Counted from the first letter of the stretch, positions 17,514-26,802 are shown. The stretch is 64,000 nt of DNA from Granulicella sp. dw_53 (GCF_018449545.1 NZ_JAAVUR010000005.1:186001-250000); one strand, 5' to 3'. Notes: generated by a model not told the origin, from the letters alone. Translations and numbers: made by a program.

Positions 17514-18163
17514 AGAGTTTGTGCTGCAGAGGACATGAATCCGGTAGGTTGATCTGCATCCGCTGGAACGTCTTTGTTCTCTTCCACTCTCACGTCTGAG
17601 GAGGATCAACGATGAGCCTGATCGGCCACGTTGCACGTATCTTCTGGCCAGGATCTGAGAGGACTACCTCACAGAATCTAACGGTATTTTCGCATGTATC
17701 GCTGCGCAGTTAAATTCGCAGACAAGTTATGGCCAAACTCTCCTAGTGCGGGCTACAAGAAGTTGACCTTTACATAAATTTCAGTCTTTAGGTATTGCCG
17801 TATTCTTCTGAAAAAACACGCGAAACCCCTCCTGTTGTGGGTGCGAAGAAAAATGCGTTCTTGGAACTATATGCCACACCTCATAGAAGAGTTGAGATGA
17901 TGGCCTCGGAATTCTGAGGCAAAGCGGGCGGCGTTGTTAGGTGCCGTGGGTTGATTCAATTGGTATTCTTTTCATTATTCTCAATGGAGAGCGGGGATGA
18001 GAATGCAGGTGGACCTGTTATAAGAGGCGGCAGCGTGATGTCGGCGCCGTGTTCGCGTCCCGGCCTAGTTGTCAGCGTTGGAATACATCGGCTCCTCAAT
18101 TGTTACTAATAAAGGATTCCATGGCGGGTACTGCTGGCGTTGGGGAGTTCTTGGGAGAACAGC
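17514..18163. other. 650-bp gap with one tiny ORF and a near-palindrome
   Basis: No convincing gene fills this stretch. It holds a 33-codon ORF with a strong ribosome site (listed separately), a near-palindrome GCCTCGGAATTCTGAGGC at 17903-17920, and A/T-rich sequence before the DUF1624-like gene that presumably contains its promoter. No tRNA or known small RNA is recognised. Confidence 0.5.
17612..17713 (+). CDS. Possible 33-residue small protein
   Basis: An ATG preceded by GAGGAGG at an ideal distance (7 bp) opens 33 codons to a TAA. The peptide begins MSLIGHVARIFWPG and ends in a basic HVSLRS; it is mildly hydrophobic at the start and polar afterwards. Only the ribosome site argues for it; there is no family, no conserved pattern that I can see, and short frames occur by chance. 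It may be a leader peptide or nothing. Confidence 0.25.
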   Translation: MSLIGHVARIFWPGSERTTSQNLTVFSHVSLRS

Positions 18164-19429
18164 ATGAATTCAACTGCCACTACATACATCAGCGAGTCTC
18201 CGCTACGTCCTAATCGCGTCGCGCCCCAAGACCGTCCTATCCAGGTCAAGAAGCCTGTCGAACGCATCCCATCCGTCGATGTGCTTCGAGGGTTTGCCAT
18301 GATTCTTATGGCGCTCAACCATACCCAGATCTTTTTCTTCTCAGGCGAGCACGCGATGCCTGCTCTTCTTAATTCAAATTTGCCCTTGTTCTTCACTCGT
18401 TGGACTCCCGGTTTTTGCGCACCTGTCTTTGTCTTTCTCGCTGGAGTTGCAGCGTACCTTCAACTCCAGCGGGGTAAAACCAAAGCCGAGTTATCTCGCT
18501 TCTTGTTTACGCGGGGTCTGTGGCTCATTTTGCTCGAAGTGACGATTATCAATTATGGTGCGTTCTTTGCACTGACTTTGCCAGTCCTGCAGGTCTTCTG
18601 GGCCCTTGGCATTTCCATGGTCATGCTTGCCGGCCTCGTCTGGCTCCCCATGCCGATCATTGCCGTTATAGGGATTACTTTCGTTGCTGGGCACAATGCG
18701 TTTGATCACGTACGTGCTGCTTCTCTTGGAAGCTGGGCTAATCTGTGGCGCCTCCTTCACGAGACGGGCCTGCTTTTATTTGCGGGCAAGCCCATTGCTT
18801 TTGTTGCCTATCCTGCTATTCCTTGGAATGGTCTCATGATTCTAGGCTTCTGCTTTGGCGAGATCATAATCTTGCCTGCAGTTCGTCGTATTCGTATCAC
18901 GGCGATAAGTGGGGCTTGTCTTCTTATTCTCTTTCTAGGCTTGCGTGGCCTGCACGCTTATGGAGATCCCACGCAATGGAACGCTTCGACTGACGTTGCC
19001 ACCAGCATCAAAACGTTCTTAGGCGTAAGCCATAATCCGGTGTCACTGCAGTTTTGTGCGATGGCGATCGGGGTTTCATTGCTATTTCTTGCATGGTTGG
19101 ACTCTTTGCTCGTAGCTGGAAGGTCTTCGTGGCTTCGCAAATACGTCGAGGTCTATGGAGGTGTACCACTGTTTTATTACCTGCTTCATATCTATGCTCT
19201 TCACGCCTTATCGATCATCCTATGCGCGCTAACGGGACATGACTGGCATGTTCTTGCTGCACCTCTCCCACAACGTATGAAGATGCATCTTCCTGATGGA
19301 TACGGTTTCGGCCTGCCTGGCGTTTATCTGATTTGGATTGCGGTGGTCACAGCTCTCTACTGGCCTGTTCGGCAATATGCAAACTACAAACGCGCACATC
19401 CGGAAAAAACATGGCTTAGCTATCTCTAG
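18164..19429 (+). CDS. DUF1624 / heparan-alpha-glucosaminide acetyltransferase-like membrane protein
   Basis: A 421-residue polytopic membrane protein with about 10 hydrophobic segments. The first helix region has the family's R-IPSVDVLRGFAMILMALNHTQIFF signature, in which the Asp/His pair matches DUF1624 and HGSNAT-like acyltransferases. TRWTPGFCAPVFVFLAGVAAYL and YYLLHIYALH further fit. Such proteins are thought to transfer acyl groups to sugars across a membrane, though most are untested. I use the ATG at 18164, with GGGAGA 8 bp upstream, instead of a TTG 24 nt earlier. It stands alone between the sigma locus and the convergent lipoprotein gene; its substrate is unknown. Confidence 0.85.
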   Translation: MNSTATTYISESPLRPNRVAPQDRPIQVKKPVERIPSVDVLRGFAMILMALNHTQIFFFSGEHAMPALLNSNLPLFFTRWTPGFCAPVFVFLAGVAAYLQLQRGKTKAELSRFLFTRGLWLILLEVTIINYGAFFALTLPVLQVFWALGISMVMLAGLVWLPMPIIAVIGITFVAGHNAFDHVRAASLGSWANLWRLLHETGLLLFAGKPIAFVAYPAIPWNGLMILGFCFGEIIILPAVRRIRITAISGACLLILFLGLRGLHAYGDPTQWNASTDVATSIKTFLGVSHNPVSLQFCAMAIGVSLLFLAWLDSLLVAGRSSWLRKYVEVYGGVPLFYYLLHIYALHALSIILCALTGHDWHVLAAPLPQRMKMHLPDGYGFGLPGVYLIWIAVVTALYWPVRQYANYKRAHPEKTWLSYL

Positions 19430-19504
19430 TTTTGTACACAACTAGAGCCCTTGGACGTCGGAAGCTGTTATGCGATCTTCTGTATACAGGTAGTGCGATA
19501 CGCC

Positions 19505-21754
19505 TCAGTGAGGCAGCAAGCCGAAGATGGCTACACCGGTTTGGGTTCCGATGTACACCTTGCCATTCACGACGAGCGGCGTAATGAACTTGTTACCATT
19601 TCCAAAGCCATCGCGCGTGCCCGCCGCCTGGCTGCTGTTGTAGAACTCATGAGCCAGGTTTGTCGGGTCGTATGCGTGCAGAACTGCCAGATTGCTGATG
19701 GACGACTCCACCGCCCACACGATTCCATTTTGGAGTCCATTGGCTGAGATGGCCGGTGTGGTGCCAGGGTGAGCAAATCGTGCCACCGACAGGCTTGATG
19801 GAGTCGTCGCCATCTTCGCGTTAGTCAATGGAAAGGCCTTCAATGCGTCGCCATCCGCTCCGTAGTAGAGCACGTTGTTGAAGTAGGAGGGCGTGGTGTA
19901 GTTCAGGCCTGCCAATTGCCCTGTGATCTTCTGGTAGATATTACTGTCCATGGGAGCGCTGGAAGGATTGAATTTTCCTAAATTGTCCCTGTCAGCCAGA
20001 TAGATGTTCTTATCCTTACCCGCTCCTACGATTAGATGACGAACCACTCCGTTTGCATCCTTCAGGTCAGGCAAGAGCAATGCACCACCCGACCCTAGAT
20101 CCAAGTCCTGGCTGGACTGCGATACGGTGTTGTAGGATTCGAAGTAGTCGGCCACGGCTAGCTTGCCAGTTGTCGCTGTCAGCTTCAGCATGGCGTTGCC
20201 ATAGTCTCCGTTTGCTGGGAACCCATTCGTGTCAAGAGTGGTATCGAACGTGCCATTTGCATCGAGTAGATAGATATTTCCACTGCTATCAGCGGCCAAT
20301 CCATTGCCACTCATCCAGACTGATCCCATGTGGCCGTTGGGTGTTAGATTCAGGAGTTGGGTTTGCTTCAGGGTCGTCTCGCTATATGCCATGATCCATC
20401 CGGTATAGAGGCCCGCGTCACAATGTGAGGTCCAGCCGGTGTAGATGTTGCCGTTGAGAAGGAGTAGAGCCGCACGCTCCGCATACTGAGACGGGTCGAA
20501 GACCACGCTGCCATTGTGAGAGTTGTCCCCGATTCCGGGAGTGCTTCCAGTAATCTCCGTTGGGCTGCCGGTAATCTCTACGCCTGTCACGATATCGAGT
20601 GCGTGCAATCTCTGGTGGTAGATTCCATTTGTATCTTTGCTCATAGCGACCGTGAAGATAGTGCCGTTCACGCCTTGCTTCCTATCAATTACTGGCGTGG
20701 AGGTAATTCCTATTTCAGTTGTAATCTGGCTGCAGCCGTGGTCGTCGCTTGTCACCTCTCCGCTCGGAATGACGGATGTCTTCCATAGTTGCGTGTTGGT
20801 ATCAGCATCAAAGGCGTATAGGCTGCCATGCTCGGTGGCCACATACAAGACATTGCGCAGCAGACCTGCGACAGTCAAGTTAGCAAGATAAAGAGGCTCG
20901 GCGTCTACCTTTCCGTCGACCGTATCGAAGCCGATCTTGCCGAACTGGGTTGAATTCACGTTGGCCGGCGTCAGGATGGTCTCCTGCGAATTCAGCCCAT
21001 CGCGAGCGATGTTGTAATGATAGGTAGTTACATCCGGAGCGGCGGTTATTTGGGTGGCCTGCACGGTTAAAGGAAGCGATGCAATATGAGTAGTGCTGCC
21101 GGATGTTCCGGTGAACGCAACTGTCGACGTTGTTGCGGCGGCACTGAGAGATGCCGTTAGGGTTGTACTCTGAGCTGTGCCAGGAGCTAGAGTCAGCGTG
21201 GCTGGGTTCGCCGTTACACCCGTGGGAAGTCCTGTGATCGCGACATTCACCGTGCCAGTAAAAGAGTTGACTGCATTGGCTGTGACACTTACTGGGGCAC
21301 CTACAGCTCCTGCCACGATGGTGAGTGATGTGGGCGATAGTGTAAGCGTGTAGTCCGGCGGTGCGGAGATGGTTGCCGCAACAGTAGCTGTATGGGTAAG
21401 TGCCGCCGAAGTTCCGGAGAGGGTGAGCGTCGCGCTGCCTGCAGTGGCAGTGGTGGCGGCCGTCACCGTTACGGTTTGTGACGTTCCTGGTGTTAGAGTC
21501 AACGTTGCCGGCTGTACAGTTACGCCTGGGGGCAGCCCTGCAATCGTGACTGTTACCATCCCTGCAAAACTATTAGTTGGAACTGCGTTCACGCTGATCT
21601 TTTGTCCCGCTCCACCCGGAACCAGTGTGATCGCCGCTGGTGTAGAAGACAATGAAAAGTCTGCTTTGGAAGTGGTTTCGTCGTTACAAGAAATTAGAGC
21701 AAAACAGAGAACCAAACTTAGACATGCACCAAGCACCTTCGGAAAAGAGCCCAT
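19505..21754 (-). CDS. Secreted lipoprotein with two Ig-like repeats and a PQQ-like beta-propeller
   Basis: A 749-residue protein with a lipoprotein signal (FALISC, lipid-modified Cys near residue 24). Two tandem repeats of about 95 residues follow (roughly 32-130 and 135-230), each with LPxGVTxxPATLTLxPGTxQ, a bacterial Ig-like pattern seen in adhesins. The rest (about 245-749) is a beta-propeller of the quinoprotein/BamB-like kind, with LYVATEHGSLYAFDADT and a closing GKVYIGTQTGVAIFG blade. No PQQ-catalytic motif such as the DYD/NWxP set is apparent, so it may be a binding or structural propeller rather than an enzyme. The ATG at 21754 has GAGAGG 6 bp upstream. It probably sits on the cell surface or outer membrane. 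Confidence 0.8.
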   Translation of the reverse strand: MGSFPKVLGACLSLVLCFALISCNDETTSKADFSLSSTPAAITLVPGGAGQKISVNAVPTNSFAGMVTVTIAGLPPGVTVQPATLTLTPGTSQTVTVTAATTATAGSATLTLSGTSAALTHTATVAATISAPPDYTLTLSPTSLTIVAGAVGAPVSVTANAVNSFTGTVNVAITGLPTGVTANPATLTLAPGTAQSTTLTASLSAAATTSTVAFTGTSGSTTHIASLPLTVQATQITAAPDVTTYHYNIARDGLNSQETILTPANVNSTQFGKIGFDTVDGKVDAEPLYLANLTVAGLLRNVLYVATEHGSLYAFDADTNTQLWKTSVIPSGEVTSDDHGCSQITTEIGITSTPVIDRKQGVNGTIFTVAMSKDTNGIYHQRLHALDIVTGVEITGSPTEITGSTPGIGDNSHNGSVVFDPSQYAERAALLLLNGNIYTGWTSHCDAGLYTGWIMAYSETTLKQTQLLNLTPNGHMGSVWMSGNGLAADSSGNIYLLDANGTFDTTLDTNGFPANGDYGNAMLKLTATTGKLAVADYFESYNTVSQSSQDLDLGSGGALLLPDLKDANGVVRHLIVGAGKDKNIYLADRDNLGKFNPSSAPMDSNIYQKITGQLAGLNYTTPSYFNNVLYYGADGDALKAFPLTNAKMATTPSSLSVARFAHPGTTPAISANGLQNGIVWAVESSISNLAVLHAYDPTNLAHEFYNSSQAAGTRDGFGNGNKFITPLVVNGKVYIGTQTGVAIFGLLPH

Positions 21755-21796
21755 ATCAACCTCTCGGCAGATCATTTAGCTATCAGTCAGATTGAA

Positions 21797-21802
21797 ACTA
21801 TA
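21797..21802 (-). promoter_or_regulatory. Possible -10 element for the lipoprotein gene
   Basis: On the minus strand TATAGT lies about 43 nt before the lipoprotein start, with GTGACA 19 bp further upstream as a weak -35. The spacing is longer than ideal. The remainder of the 357-bp gap to 22111 holds nothing that I recognise. Confidence 0.3.
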
Positions 21803-22111
21803 CTCGCCCTTTCCGACGACTTGTCACAGAGATGTCTTTAAAAGATAAAATCACTTTTCGTATGGCTTCGATGGGAAGAACTCTCTGCTGATATGCCTGA
21901 CGAGCGACATCAATGCAGTTGAGTAGGGGAAGGAGTTAGAAGTAACTCTTTTCTGGGGCTTAAAGATCCATGCCGCCGAGCTTAGACTCTTGTTCCACCG
22001 AAATACAAATTCAACGAAAATGAGCAAAGTGATACAGCTTTATATCTCGTCCGGCGTACGGAATTGGTTATCTTTCGTTTAGATATAAGGTGATTGATCC
22101 GATGAACGTGA

Positions 22112-23299
22112 TCAATGCCAACTGTACAGTAGAGAGTCGCCGTCACCTGCAGTGATCAGCTTGTCGTTGGGATAGAAGGAATCGACGTTTTTCGATGTGA
22201 TCATCTGATGCCGCACAAAGGTAGCAGATGGGATTGCCTTTCCTTGCAGCTTGTCCAGCGCTAAAGAGAGTACAGCTTCACCATAGCGCTCGGGAAAGTA
22301 TGCGACGGAACCCACCATGCGCGAACCCGCCCGCCGCATCTCTCTTCGGGCCTCGATGCTGCTGTTCTGTCCGACGGCAAGGCAATTTGCCCCTTGCCCG
22401 GCCTCTTCAAATGCCTGTAAGGCTCCAAGGCAGCTAGGGTCGTTCAATGCGCCAATCAGGACATGCTTCGCCTTGACATGCTGCAGGTAGCGCCGTGTTA
22501 CTTGCAAACTATTTTCAAAGCGGCCATTGCCATTGATGAAGCGAACCCTTTGGTCTGGAATTTTGGGAAGAATCTCGCGAATGCCGGCGAGCATACCAGT
22601 AAGTCTTGATCGCGGAAGGGGCCCTGCCATGGCTAACTCCAACAGAACGACCTCATCCACCTGACCGCGCCACTCTTGGACAGCCGCGTGAGCCAGGGAG
22701 TGCCCTGCGATCAAGCCAGCTCGGTAGTTATTCGCGCCATAGTAATCAGCGCCCGGATGCGGGATTTCAATTGCGATGATGGGGATGCCCGCTTCTATAA
22801 GTTTGGACGCAACGACGGACGCACTCTGTTGGTTTGTTTGAAACTCGATTACCAAGTCGACATGTTCGCGAACGAACATCTCCGCGTTGCGGATTGCAAC
22901 GGTGGGACTGTATCGGTTGCTCAACTCGAGCAAGTCTACACCTACTTCATAGGCATGGCTGCGGATACTGTCTGAAACCAGGCGCGAAAAAGAAAACTCC
23001 TCGCTCTGCGAAGCGTAACCGATGCGGTAGCGAGTATGTCTCCACCGCTCACTAACAGCTCGGTATTGGTTCTTCGCAGGCCGCTCCAGCATGCCTTGCT
23101 CCACTAAGGTAGCCAAGAGACGGAAAGCGGTTGTCCGACTGAGATTTGTAGTCGCGACGATATCGCTGAGCGTAAGTGTGGACTGGCATTGCTGAAAACA
23201 TTTGAGAATATCGCACGCGCGCTGCACGGCCTGAATGTTGTAAACCGAGGATGGAATCGAAGTGAGCTTGGCCGGTTCGACTTTTACGCTCTTCTTCAT
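22112..23299 (-). CDS. Chimeric regulator: IclR-type winged helix plus LacI-like periplasmic-binding-protein domain
   Basis: A 395-residue transcription factor with an unusual make-up. Residues about 20-85 match the IclR winged helix (YNIQAVQRACDILKCFQQC...LTLSDIVATTNLSRTTAFRLLATLVEQGMLER). Instead of the IclR GAF-like effector domain, residues about 105-385 look like a type 1 periplasmic-binding-protein fold as in LacI/RbsB: VDLVIEFQTNQ, GIPIIAIEIPHPGADYYGANNYRAGLIAG, LPRSRLTGMLAGI, HVLIGALNDPSCLGALQAFEEAG, GSVAYFPERYGEAVLSLALDKL. The effector is therefore probably a free sugar. It is divergent from the isomerase gene across 245 bp that contain TGGAA/TTCCA palindromes, so it likely controls that gene and the sugar locus beyond. 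Confidence 0.87.
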   Translation of the reverse strand: MKKSVKVEPAKLTSIPSSVYNIQAVQRACDILKCFQQCQSTLTLSDIVATTNLSRTTAFRLLATLVEQGMLERPAKNQYRAVSERWRHTRYRIGYASQSEEFSFSRLVSDSIRSHAYEVGVDLLELSNRYSPTVAIRNAEMFVREHVDLVIEFQTNQQSASVVASKLIEAGIPIIAIEIPHPGADYYGANNYRAGLIAGHSLAHAAVQEWRGQVDEVVLLELAMAGPLPRSRLTGMLAGIREILPKIPDQRVRFINGNGRFENSLQVTRRYLQHVKAKHVLIGALNDPSCLGALQAFEEAGQGANCLAVGQNSSIEARREMRRAGSRMVGSVAYFPERYGEAVLSLALDKLQGKAIPSATFVRHQMITSKNVDSFYPNDKLITAGDGDSLLYSWH

Positions 23300-23347
23300 T
23301 GGCTCGCTTTCTTTGCGCTCACATCCTATACCGAACTCCTATGATAA

Positions 23348-23362
23348 TTCCACAAAATGGAA
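23348..23362. promoter_or_regulatory. Inverted repeat TTCCA-N5-TGGAA, candidate operator
   Basis: TTCCACAAAATGGAA has perfect 5-bp arms and lies 48 bp upstream of the regulator start in the divergent region. The half-sites are those of the E. coli IclR operator, which fits the IclR-type DNA-binding domain; autoregulation is inferred. Confidence 0.45.
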
Positions 23363-23466
23363 GACGATGTATCGCCCGAGTTGCGTATTTCTACAGTATT
23401 GCTGGCCCTTTCCAGGCGGCCTGCGCACAACGAGTCGCCGATTTTTTTTCCTATTATTTCGTCTAG

Positions 23467-23476
23467 TGGAATTCCA
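23467..23476. promoter_or_regulatory. Perfect palindrome TGGAATTCCA, candidate operator
   Basis: This 10-bp perfect palindrome lies about 70 bp before the isomerase start and uses the same TGGAA/TTCCA half-sites as the repeat at 23348. Very A/T-rich sequence follows (23477-23494), a sensible place for the isomerase promoter, so binding here could block it. Confidence 0.45.
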
Positions 23477-23544
23477 TAAATATAAAAATAAAGCTAGTTG
23501 CCGCCTCCACAGCACCCATAAGCTTCTCTTCGTACTAGGGAGAG

Positions 23545-24993
23545 ATGAGGCGAAGAGTGGAGATCGCTGTTAAAAAGCTTCGCGTGGGTTTGGCAGGCTT
23601 CGGTCTGGAGACCTATTGGCCCCAGTTTGAGGGCCTTGAACAGCGCCTCCGCGGTTATCTTGGTGTGGTTGAACAGAAGGTTGAAAACCGCGAGCGGATT
23701 GTAATTAATTTGGGCTTGATCGATAGTCCCACAAAGGGCGTCGAAGCAGGACATGTGTGCCGTCGTCAGGACATCGACATCCTTCTGGTCTACATCACGA
23801 CCTACGCACTCTCTTCTACGCTCCTTCCTGTGATCTTGCGGGCAAAGGTTCCCGTCATCCTCCTGAATCTGCAGCCGGATGCAGCTATTAATTATGGCCG
23901 GCTAAATCAGATGGAAAGTCGCACCGCAATGACCGGTGAATGGCTCGCCTATTGCAGCTCTTGTCCAGTACCAGAGATTGCGAATGTCTTACGGCGGCTG
24001 AACATTCCTTTTCACCAGGTGACTGGAGTGCTGCACAACGATCCTGCGTGCTGGACCGACTTGGAGGGATGGCTTAACGCTGCGCAGATCACCAAGAGGC
24101 TGAGTCATAGTCGTATGGGGCTCATGGGTCACTACTATAGCGGCATGCTCGATATCGCCACGGACTTAGTGCAGGTAAGTGGTCGCTTTGGGACACATGT
24201 CGAGATCCTCGAGGTCGACCAGTTGAGTGGGTTACGACGCGAGGTGACAGAGCGGGAGACAGGGATTAAGGTCGAGGAGTTTCGCAGCTTCTTCGCAGTC
24301 GACGAAGATTGTCCGCCTGAGGAAGTAAGCCGTGCTGCGACCACCGCAGTCGCATTGGACAAAATGGTAGCGAACAACTCATTGGATATGCTGGCTTACT
24401 ATTACATGGGCTCCGGTGTAGGAGAGAACGAGAATACGATGAGTTCTATCATTCTTGGCACCTCCGTGCTCACTGGCCGCGGGATCCCAGTGGCTGGGGA
24501 ATATGAGGTCAAGAACGTCCTTGCCATGAAGATTATGGACGAGTTGGGCGCGGGAGGCTCGTTCACCGAGTACTACGCGATGGACTTCAACGATGATCTT
24601 GTCTTGATGGGCCACGATGGCCCTGGTCATCCGCGCATTGCGCAGGATAAGATTCGCGTGCGTCCGTTGCGGGTGTACCACGGTAAGGTCGGCCGGGGTC
24701 TGTCGGTCGAAATGACGGTGAAGTACGGACCGGTCACGCTACTCTCGGTTGTTGAGGATAAAGAGAGAGGCTTCTCGTTGTTGGTAGCTGAAGCAGAGAG
24801 TGTCGCTGGTCCAATTCTAGAAATCGGCAACACTAACAGCCGCTACAGATTCTCGTTGGGAGCGCGCGGTTTTGTAGAGGCGTGGAACGCTCGCGGTCCT
24901 GCGCATCACTGTGCCATTGGCGTTGGGCGCTGGGGAAGGCAGCTAGGTCAGCTGGCGGAACTGATGAACTTAGGTTTCCACCAAGTCTGCTAA
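23545..24993 (+). CDS. L-arabinose/L-fucose isomerase family protein
   Basis: A 482-residue cytoplasmic aldose-ketose isomerase relative. The family's manganese ligands appear in order: Glu in GVGENENTMSS, Glu in PVAGEYEVKN, His in MGHDGPGH and His in the C-terminal GPAHHCAIG. The N-terminal half has VGLAGFGLETYWPQFEGL and DILLVYITTYALSSTLLP, as in AraA/FucI-like proteins. It probably interconverts arabinose, fucose or a related sugar. The ATG used has an AGGGAG very close by; a GTG at 23557 with GAGGCGAAGA upstream is an alternative. It is divergent from the IclR/PBP chimera and followed by a GH39-like hydrolase 244 bp downstream. Confidence 0.85.
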   Translation: MRRRVEIAVKKLRVGLAGFGLETYWPQFEGLEQRLRGYLGVVEQKVENRERIVINLGLIDSPTKGVEAGHVCRRQDIDILLVYITTYALSSTLLPVILRAKVPVILLNLQPDAAINYGRLNQMESRTAMTGEWLAYCSSCPVPEIANVLRRLNIPFHQVTGVLHNDPACWTDLEGWLNAAQITKRLSHSRMGLMGHYYSGMLDIATDLVQVSGRFGTHVEILEVDQLSGLRREVTERETGIKVEEFRSFFAVDEDCPPEEVSRAATTAVALDKMVANNSLDMLAYYYMGSGVGENENTMSSIILGTSVLTGRGIPVAGEYEVKNVLAMKIMDELGAGGSFTEYYAMDFNDDLVLMGHDGPGHPRIAQDKIRVRPLRVYHGKVGRGLSVEMTVKYGPVTLLSVVEDKERGFSLLVAEAESVAGPILEIGNTNSRYRFSLGARGFVEAWNARGPAHHCAIGVGRWGRQLGQLAELMNLGFHQVC

Positions 24994-25237
24994 TGAGTGT
25001 AGGAGATAGTCGAAGGTTCAAGGATGGAAGTGCCGTCTATTTCATAGCATGGAAGATCGGTGAGAGAACAATTGTTGCGAATAGCTCTTACATCCTAATA
25101 ATTGGTTACGCAATGTGATTGTATGTCCACGATGTGGAACACCTTTGATTCTTAGAAAGTTGTTGTCATACCCGGGCGGACTCTCTAGTCTCCGGCGCGT
25201 ATCTACATATAAAGCTTGTTCGTTACGAGGAGACTTC

Positions 25238-26749
25238 ATGAGGAACTTCCGTTCCCTTTTCATTACAGTGGTGCTCGGTTGTATCAGTACACCGATTGAG
25301 CTCATGGCTCAACAACCCTCGACGCCGGAGTTGAAGATCGATTGGTCCAAGACGGCCTTCGAATCCAAGTCGACGCCCACACTTCAGGTGGTAGTAAACC
25401 CGCAGATTCTTCGCGGTTCTACGATGCATGATGGAACCTTCGCCGCGTTGAAGATGTTGGGTGCGGACTATGTCCGTTATGTCCCATGGCTGCCTTATCC
25501 TAAACAGGCCGTTGCTGAACTCGATCCGCCCACTAAGGACAAGACATCTTGGAACTTCAAGTACATCGATCCGGCTCTGGAAGATTTTATGAAGGCGACG
25601 GAAGGCCACTCCGTCGTGATGAACTTTAGTACCATGCCAGCGTGGCTCTGGAAGACCGATAAACCAGTCACGTATCCGGACGACCCGAACCAGGTTTATT
25701 GGGAGTACACGCAGGGCACGGAACTCCGCGATCCTTCCATGAAGGAGGCTGCTGATTACTACGCACGGCTGTTGAGTTGGTATGAAAAAGGCGGCTTTAC
25801 GGACGAGAACGGAAAGCACCACGAGTCCGGCCATCATTACAAGTTCGCTTACTGGGAGGTGCTGAACGAGATCGACTTCGAACATCACTGGACGCCCGAA
25901 GCGTATACGAAGTTCTACGATGCTGTGACCGCGGCCATGTTAAAGGTCGATCCAGACATCAAGTTCATGGCTGTCTCTTCCGCCAGCCCGCGAACACATG
26001 GACAGATGTATGAGTACTTCCTGGACCCGGCGCACCACGCTCCCGACACTCATCTGGATTTCCTCACATACCACTTTTACGCATCGCCTCCTGAATCCGA
26101 ACCCTTCTCGGCCATGCAATATACCTTCTTCGATCAGGCAGATGGATTTTTGGCGACGGCCCGATATATCGAACAGATTAAGCACCGCCTTTCGCCGAAT
26201 ACGAAAACTGACCTCAATGAACTCGGCGTTATCCTGCCAGAGGACAGTAAGAGCAATCGTATTCCCGGCTATAAAGCGAAGCCAGAGCCAGAAGGATATT
26301 GGAACCTTGCTGGTGCCATGTATGCCTATATTTACATTGAGGGGGCAAAGATGGGTATTGATGTCCTCGGTGAATCGCAGTTAGTGGGTTACCCAACGCA
26401 GTATCCCAGCGTGAGCATGATGAACTACAACACCGCCAAGCCCAATCCTCGGTTCTGGGTATTGAAGCTGTTGAAGGATAACTTTGGTCCTGGCGACCAT
26501 ATGATGGAAACGGCTGAGCACAACAGAGATCTCGCCGTGCAAGCGTTTGGAACTGCAAAGGGCAAAAAAATACTAGTGATCAACAAGCGTGGCGTGGCCC
26601 AGGAGATCACGTTACCGGAAGGTACGGCGGCCACCTCGGTGAGCTACGTGGCTCCTTCTACCGGCGATGGCCAACCCGGAGTAAAGCAGATGCAAGGAAG
26701 TAAAGTGCAACTCGAACCGTACGAAGTCGCTGTGATCAGCGTCCAGTGA
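25238..26749 (+). CDS. GH39-like secreted glycoside hydrolase (clan A)
   Basis: A 503-residue secreted hydrolase: signal peptide of 24 residues ending at ELMAQ, then a TIM barrel of the GH39 type (beta-xylosidases, alpha-iduronidases and relatives). The likely acid/base Glu is in YWEVLNEIDFEHHW (about residue 210) and the nucleophile in KTDLNELGV (about residue 329), each at a strand end as clan A requires. HFYASP and a beta-sandwich C-terminus complete the pattern. The ATG at 25238 follows GAGGAGA at good spacing; the frame is open upstream without a ribosome site. Between the isomerase gene and a TonB receptor gene, it likely releases sugar from plant or microbial glycans for import. Family level is fairly sure; substrate is not. 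Confidence 0.8.
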   Translation: MRNFRSLFITVVLGCISTPIELMAQQPSTPELKIDWSKTAFESKSTPTLQVVVNPQILRGSTMHDGTFAALKMLGADYVRYVPWLPYPKQAVAELDPPTKDKTSWNFKYIDPALEDFMKATEGHSVVMNFSTMPAWLWKTDKPVTYPDDPNQVYWEYTQGTELRDPSMKEAADYYARLLSWYEKGGFTDENGKHHESGHHYKFAYWEVLNEIDFEHHWTPEAYTKFYDAVTAAMLKVDPDIKFMAVSSASPRTHGQMYEYFLDPAHHAPDTHLDFLTYHFYASPPESEPFSAMQYTFFDQADGFLATARYIEQIKHRLSPNTKTDLNELGVILPEDSKSNRIPGYKAKPEPEGYWNLAGAMYAYIYIEGAKMGIDVLGESQLVGYPTQYPSVSMMNYNTAKPNPRFWVLKLLKDNFGPGDHMMETAEHNRDLAVQAFGTAKGKKILVINKRGVAQEITLPEGTAATSVSYVAPSTGDGQPGVKQMQGSKVQLEPYEVAVISVQ

Positions 26750-26772
26750 CGGACCATTCGTCAAGTGAAGAG

Positions 26773-26802
26773 GACTGCCGCTAGTTTGTATCGGCGGCAG
26801 TC
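26773..26802 (+). terminator. Possible terminator after the GH39-like gene
   Basis: A perfect 9-bp stem GACTGCCGC/GCGGCAGTC (26773-26781, 26794-26802) with a 12-nt loop lies 24 bp past the stop, followed by GTATCTTC, a weak T-tract. It could terminate transcription or mark an mRNA 3' end. Confidence 0.5.

Noticed and set aside
19424..19447. CTCTAGTT/AACTAGAG hairpin between two convergent genes
   Set aside because: A/T-rich 8-bp stem overlapping a stop codon, without T-tract; too weak to call a terminator.
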